A stretch of 64,000 bases of DNA, taken from Amphiduros pacificus. Taxonomy: Eukaryota; Annelida; Polychaeta; Phyllodocida; Hesionidae. How positions within the stretch are numbered: the first letter of the stretch is position 1; the number at the start of each line of letters is the position of its first letter. The notes under the pieces were generated by a model, which was not told the origin of the DNA, did no database searches, and saw only the letters and a program-made list of their open reading frames with translations. This document shows, one piece after another, positions 60,562 through 64,000 of this stretch. The stretch covers positions 25,445,386 through 25,509,385 of the forward strand of contig OX439001.1 of the NCBI GenBank assembly GCA_949316495.1, read 5' to 3'. A program made the translations under genes and the position numbers.

Positions 60562-60660
60562 TACCGTACTTACTTGAATATAAGACAAGGTTTTCTCACC
60601 CAAAACCTTCAGTTAATGTTTGAGGGGGGGGGGGTGGTCTTGCACACGAAGGCAACCTGT
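60562..60660. mobile_element. Decayed foldback MITE copy
   Basis: TACCGTACTTACTTGAATAT, AGTTAATGTTTGAGGGGG and GGTCTTGCACACGAAGGC match the 55450-55544 family. The right inverted end is missing. Confidence 0.65.
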
Positions 60661-61075
60661 GGTCGGTCATTTACTGCAAGAATAATGGACTCTATGAAAA
60701 GTAAATAAACTTCACTCATACTGTCGAGATGCAAACTCCCACAACGGTGATTTAATTAATATCTTTGGCTTATAATACACCTAGAAATATTTGGCCATGT
60801 CTCAACAGTTGTCCATTTTCATTTAATAAGTGTACAATGCTTAAATATGCTTACGCAACATGAGTTTCCCATTCTGAAAAGCAGAATACCGAACATTTGG
60901 AAAATGAAACGAACGCGAGGTTTCCTTTTTTGCACTATAATTTCAATTTTTCAATACCATAAAAATAAAAAATTAAGTATATGAATTAAGATTTAGAACA
61001 CATTTCATAAAGATACTATTCATTTTCAACTAATTTAACTTAACTTCTACTAAACTCTTGTTATTCACTACAAAG

Positions 61076-62150
61076 AGGTGGTAATGCTACCACATAGTAT
61101 GTATGTTTACTCAGACCTGGTCACAGAGGTAGTAGCACTACCACCTAAGCTGAGTCTGGTAGTAAAGGGGAAGGAGGTGGTAGCATTACCACCTGAGGAG
61201 AGGGGCTAGTTTTTCCACCAGGACAGCCGAGGTGGTAGCACTACCATCTGAGCTGAGTCTGATAGTTAACAGGGTAGTATTCACACAAAGAGGCAGGAGG
61301 TGGTAGCATTACCACCTGAGGAGAGGGGTTAGATTTTCCTCCATAACAGCAGAGGTGGTAGCATTACCACCTGAGGAGAGGGGCTAGTTTTTTCCACCAG
61401 GACAGCAGAGGTGGTAGCATTACCACCTGAGGAGAGGGGCTATTTTTTTCCACCAGGACAACAGAGGTGGTAGCATTACCACCTGAGGAGAGGGGCTATT
61501 TTTTTCCACCAGGACAGCAGAGGTGGTAGCATTACCACCTGAGGAGAGGGGCTATTTTTTTCCACCAGGACAACAGAGGTGGTAGCATTACCACCTGAGG
61601 AGAGGGGCTAGTTTTTCCACCAGGACAGCAGAGGTGGTAGCACTACCACCTGAGGAGAGGGGTTAGATTTTCCACCACAACAGCAGAGGTGGTAGCATTA
61701 CCACCTGAGGAGAGGGGTTAGTTTTTCCACCAGGACAGTAGAGGTGGTAGCATTACCACCTATGTTAGATCAAATCTGTTTATTTTCGGGTTTTGCTTAA
61801 CAGATTTGAGAGGCAGGAGAAATGATTCCACTCAACAGAAGATGTGGTAGCACTACCACCTGAACTGAGTAGAAGAGGGAGTAGTATTCCCAAAATGTCA
61901 GAGGAGGTGGTAGCATTACTACCTGGCTTTGTGGCATTGAGCAACATGTGAAATCATTTCTTTCAGTAGATGTGGTAGCATTTCTACCTGAGGTTATTCT
62001 TGTTGCAGAGAGTTTAGTATTTCCACAGGGATGTCAGCTGAGGTGGTAGCATTACCACCCAAGTCTGTCCATATCTGGGTTCTGCTAAACAAATCTGAGC
62101 AACATAGGAGATACTTTCCCTCAGCAGCTGATATGGTAATATTACCACCA
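61076..62150. repeat. Minisatellite of AGGTGGTAGCATTACCACCT palindromes
   Basis: About 18 copies of a 20-bp near-perfect palindrome AGGTGGTAGCATTACCACCT. In the core (61298-61760) they are spaced 55-56 bp apart, joined by TGAGGAGAGGGGCTAG, a T run and CCACCAGGACAGCAG. At both edges the spacing is irregular (47-86 bp) and the linkers differ while the palindrome persists. Confidence 0.95.
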
Positions 62151-62159
62151 GTGCTGTCT

Positions 62160-62825
62160 GAAATGCTACAGATTAATAACCACTTAGCAGGATTTATCTC
62201 CATCATAAACTTTGACCTCTTAAAATAGGTCAATTTTGAAGACATAAACATGCTTTTGAGGTACTCAGCTACAACCGCCAGTGAATTAGAGGAGTTAAGT
62301 TGTTCAGTTCCCAGGTTAGAGCCAGACACACATATCATATATTGATTCTCTATACCAACCTTAATATTAATCATTTTGAATAGCCATAAATTGATTTATA
62401 ACATTTTCAGAATACTCTACTTACATGTTTAGCTTCACTTTTTACAGAAAATTTAGATTCCGACTAGCTTAATTATCTTCCCAGAATTCATAATTGAAAA
62501 TATAAAAATAAATGTTTCCTTCACAATCTACCCACCTCATACAAAGGACTGGTGTGTGTGGTGGAGTTTAACAGAGGTCCAAGAGGTTCAAACACACGTG
62601 ACCCCTTCAGCACTAATCTATTTTTAATTGCCTTTTTTCAATTTGATGGAGGTAGTTGTTTATCCTATATGCATGATCAAAGGTGTCGTTTGCTCACATG
62701 TATGCCTGTGACAGTGAGGTGCGGGTATCCCTTGACCTCTCTCACACACTTGTGGAGTAGATGGGCACCATGATAGCATAACCATGGAAACCTATCTAAA
62801 CCCCATTTTTGGAACAAAACATATT
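62160..62825. other. Intergenic stretch, no gene seen
   Basis: The minus frame across 61994-62374 overlaps the palindrome array and has no recognisable domain. Otherwise AT-rich with no feature. Confidence 0.4.
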
Positions 62826-62847
62826 TTCCTTACTCATGGGTGCTGAG

Positions 62848-63175
62848 GCTCCGTCTTGAGACGGAATTCCGTCTTTGGGCAAAAATCTTCCGTCTTTTGA
62901 GTTTGGACAAAAATCTTCCGTCTTTTGACGTATTTTTAAAGCCAAAATCTATTACGCAAATTATCAACAAAACACGTAGCGAAGAACGCGCGCCATCTTG
63001 GATTTCCAAAGCGTCCATCGCGACGTAACGCTAAAACATTTATTTAAAGCCAAAATCTAATGCACAGAACAAATTTTACCTTTGCAGGCCATCGCTAAAA
63101 CATCGTAGCGATTGATAACAAGAGGAACGCCATCTTGAAATTCCAAAGCGTATAAGACGGAATCTGATTGGCCGA
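62848..63175. repeat. Locally duplicated CG-containing sequence
   Basis: CAAAAATCTTCCGTCTTTTGA is present twice near 62880-62930. Larger words (AAAGCCAAAATCTA, ACGCCATCTTG or GCGCCATCTTG, TTCCAAAGCGT) recur about 110-150 bp apart. ACGGAATTCCGT near 62860 is a palindrome. It may be an imperfect duplicated element. Confidence 0.55.
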
Positions 63176-63349
63176 GACAAATGAAGACGAACACGGTATA
63201 ATACGAGAATTCTTATTGGTCGAAAAATATTGCGACTCTACATTTCTATCTTTCGCTTTTTAATGAATACCACAAATAATGAAATAACATTTAGCGTGAA
63301 TTTTAAACACTGGATGTTCGAGACATCTCAGCATCCTTCTTCAACATTA

Positions 63350-64000
63350 GGGGCGATCCATTTGATTTTTGTGGGGTGGGGTGGGACAGCAGTACTGGAT
63401 GAATAAATTTTTTTTCTTTGGTAGGGTGGATGAATAATTTTTTTTTCTGGTGTGGGTGAATAAATTTTTTTTCTGGTGTGGGGTGGGTGAATAAATTTTT
63501 TTCTGGTTTGGGGTGGGTGAATAAATTTTTTTTCTGGTGTGGGGTGGGTGAATAAATTTTTTTTCTGGTGTAGGGTGGGTGAATAAATTTTTTTTCTGGT
63601 GTGGGGTGGGTGAATAAATTTTTTTTCTGGTGTGGGGTGGGTGAATAAATATTTTTTCTGGTGTGGGGTGGGTGAATAAATTTTTTTTCTGGTGTGGGGT
63701 GGGTGAATAAATGTTTTTTCTTGTTGCTTCCCCAGACTCTGATCCTTCATTTCAAGCAATCCATATAGAAGATAGAAAAACTGGAAGGAGGTGGATGAAT
63801 AAATTTTTTTTCTTTGGTAGGGTGGATGAATAAATTATTTTTCTTTGGTAGGGTGAATGAATAATTTTTTTTTCTGGGATGGGGTGGGTGAATAAATTTT
63901 TTTTCTGGTGTGGGGTGGGTGAATAAATTTTTTTTCTGGTGTGGGGTGGGTGAATAAATTTTTTTTCTGGTGTGGGGTGGGTGAATAAATTTTTTTTCTG
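63350..64000. mobile_element. Second Harbinger-like MITE copy, expanded minisatellite, runs off the end
   Basis: Begins GGGGCGATCCATTTGATTTT after a TTA at 63347-63349, identical to 46596. The inner unit GGTGTGGGGTGGGTGAATAA plus T run is repeated over a dozen times here against a few in the first copy. The unique block CTTGTTGCTTCCCCAGACTC (63720) is shared. The right end lies beyond the window. Confidence 0.92.

Noticed and set aside
61076-62150. CRISPR-like array
   Set aside because: Palindromes with regular spacing, but the linkers are themselves repeated and not unique spacers, no cas genes exist, and the genome is eukaryotic.

Overview
This is an invertebrate nuclear genome window, AT-rich, with intron-split genes and dense transposon debris. 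The best guess is a lophotrochozoan, probably a mollusc. The reasons are tRNA-derived SINEs whose 3' tail reads (on the minus strand) GTAAAACCCCAAACAAAC, a type I associate with mollusc SINEs, plus a Ty3/Gypsy fossil, Tx1-like and L2-like LINEs and many MITEs. The species cannot be told from the sequence.

Host genes: (1) 485-667, a terminal exon on + with a death-fold-like tail; the same frame stays open for 80 more codons beyond its TGA as an acidic repeat. (2) 7409-9647 on -, a complete three-exon heparan sulfate 3-O-sulfotransferase-like gene (448 aa), with a short decayed sulfotransferase fragment just downstream. (3) and (4) two divergently transcribed, homologous multi-exon genes, 17853-20370 on - (6 coding exons, 492 aa) and 25478-36150 on + (11 coding exons, 479 aa). 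Both begin with the same MPRS..DQD N-terminal region followed by an integrase-type H2C2 zinc finger resembling the N-terminus of GIN1/Ginger integrases, but neither has a DDE catalytic core. Splice phases close in frame across every modelled exon of both genes.

Mobile elements: a Ty3/Gypsy fossil fragment (4381-6774, -) flanked by near-identical 100-bp direct repeats and hit by a SINE; a decayed LINE on - (about 15240-16960); and a large Tx1/L1-type LINE (about 36983-46070, +). The ORF1 of that LINE carries a C-terminal NADAR (YbiA-like, ADP-ribose) domain, the most unusual gene content in the window. An L2-like LINE interrupts its endonuclease region, a SINE interrupts its ORF2, and a 1.1-kb TTAA-flanked element sits inside that SINE, which gives a clear order of events.

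From 46 kb to the end I see no convincing host gene. The region is a patchwork of Harbinger-like, hAT-like and foldback MITEs, dispersed repeats, a 42-base poly-C run, a 145-bp satellite rich in AGGTCA half-sites, and an array of GGTGGTAG palindromes (61-62 kb). Names rest on remembered family motifs; no database search was possible.
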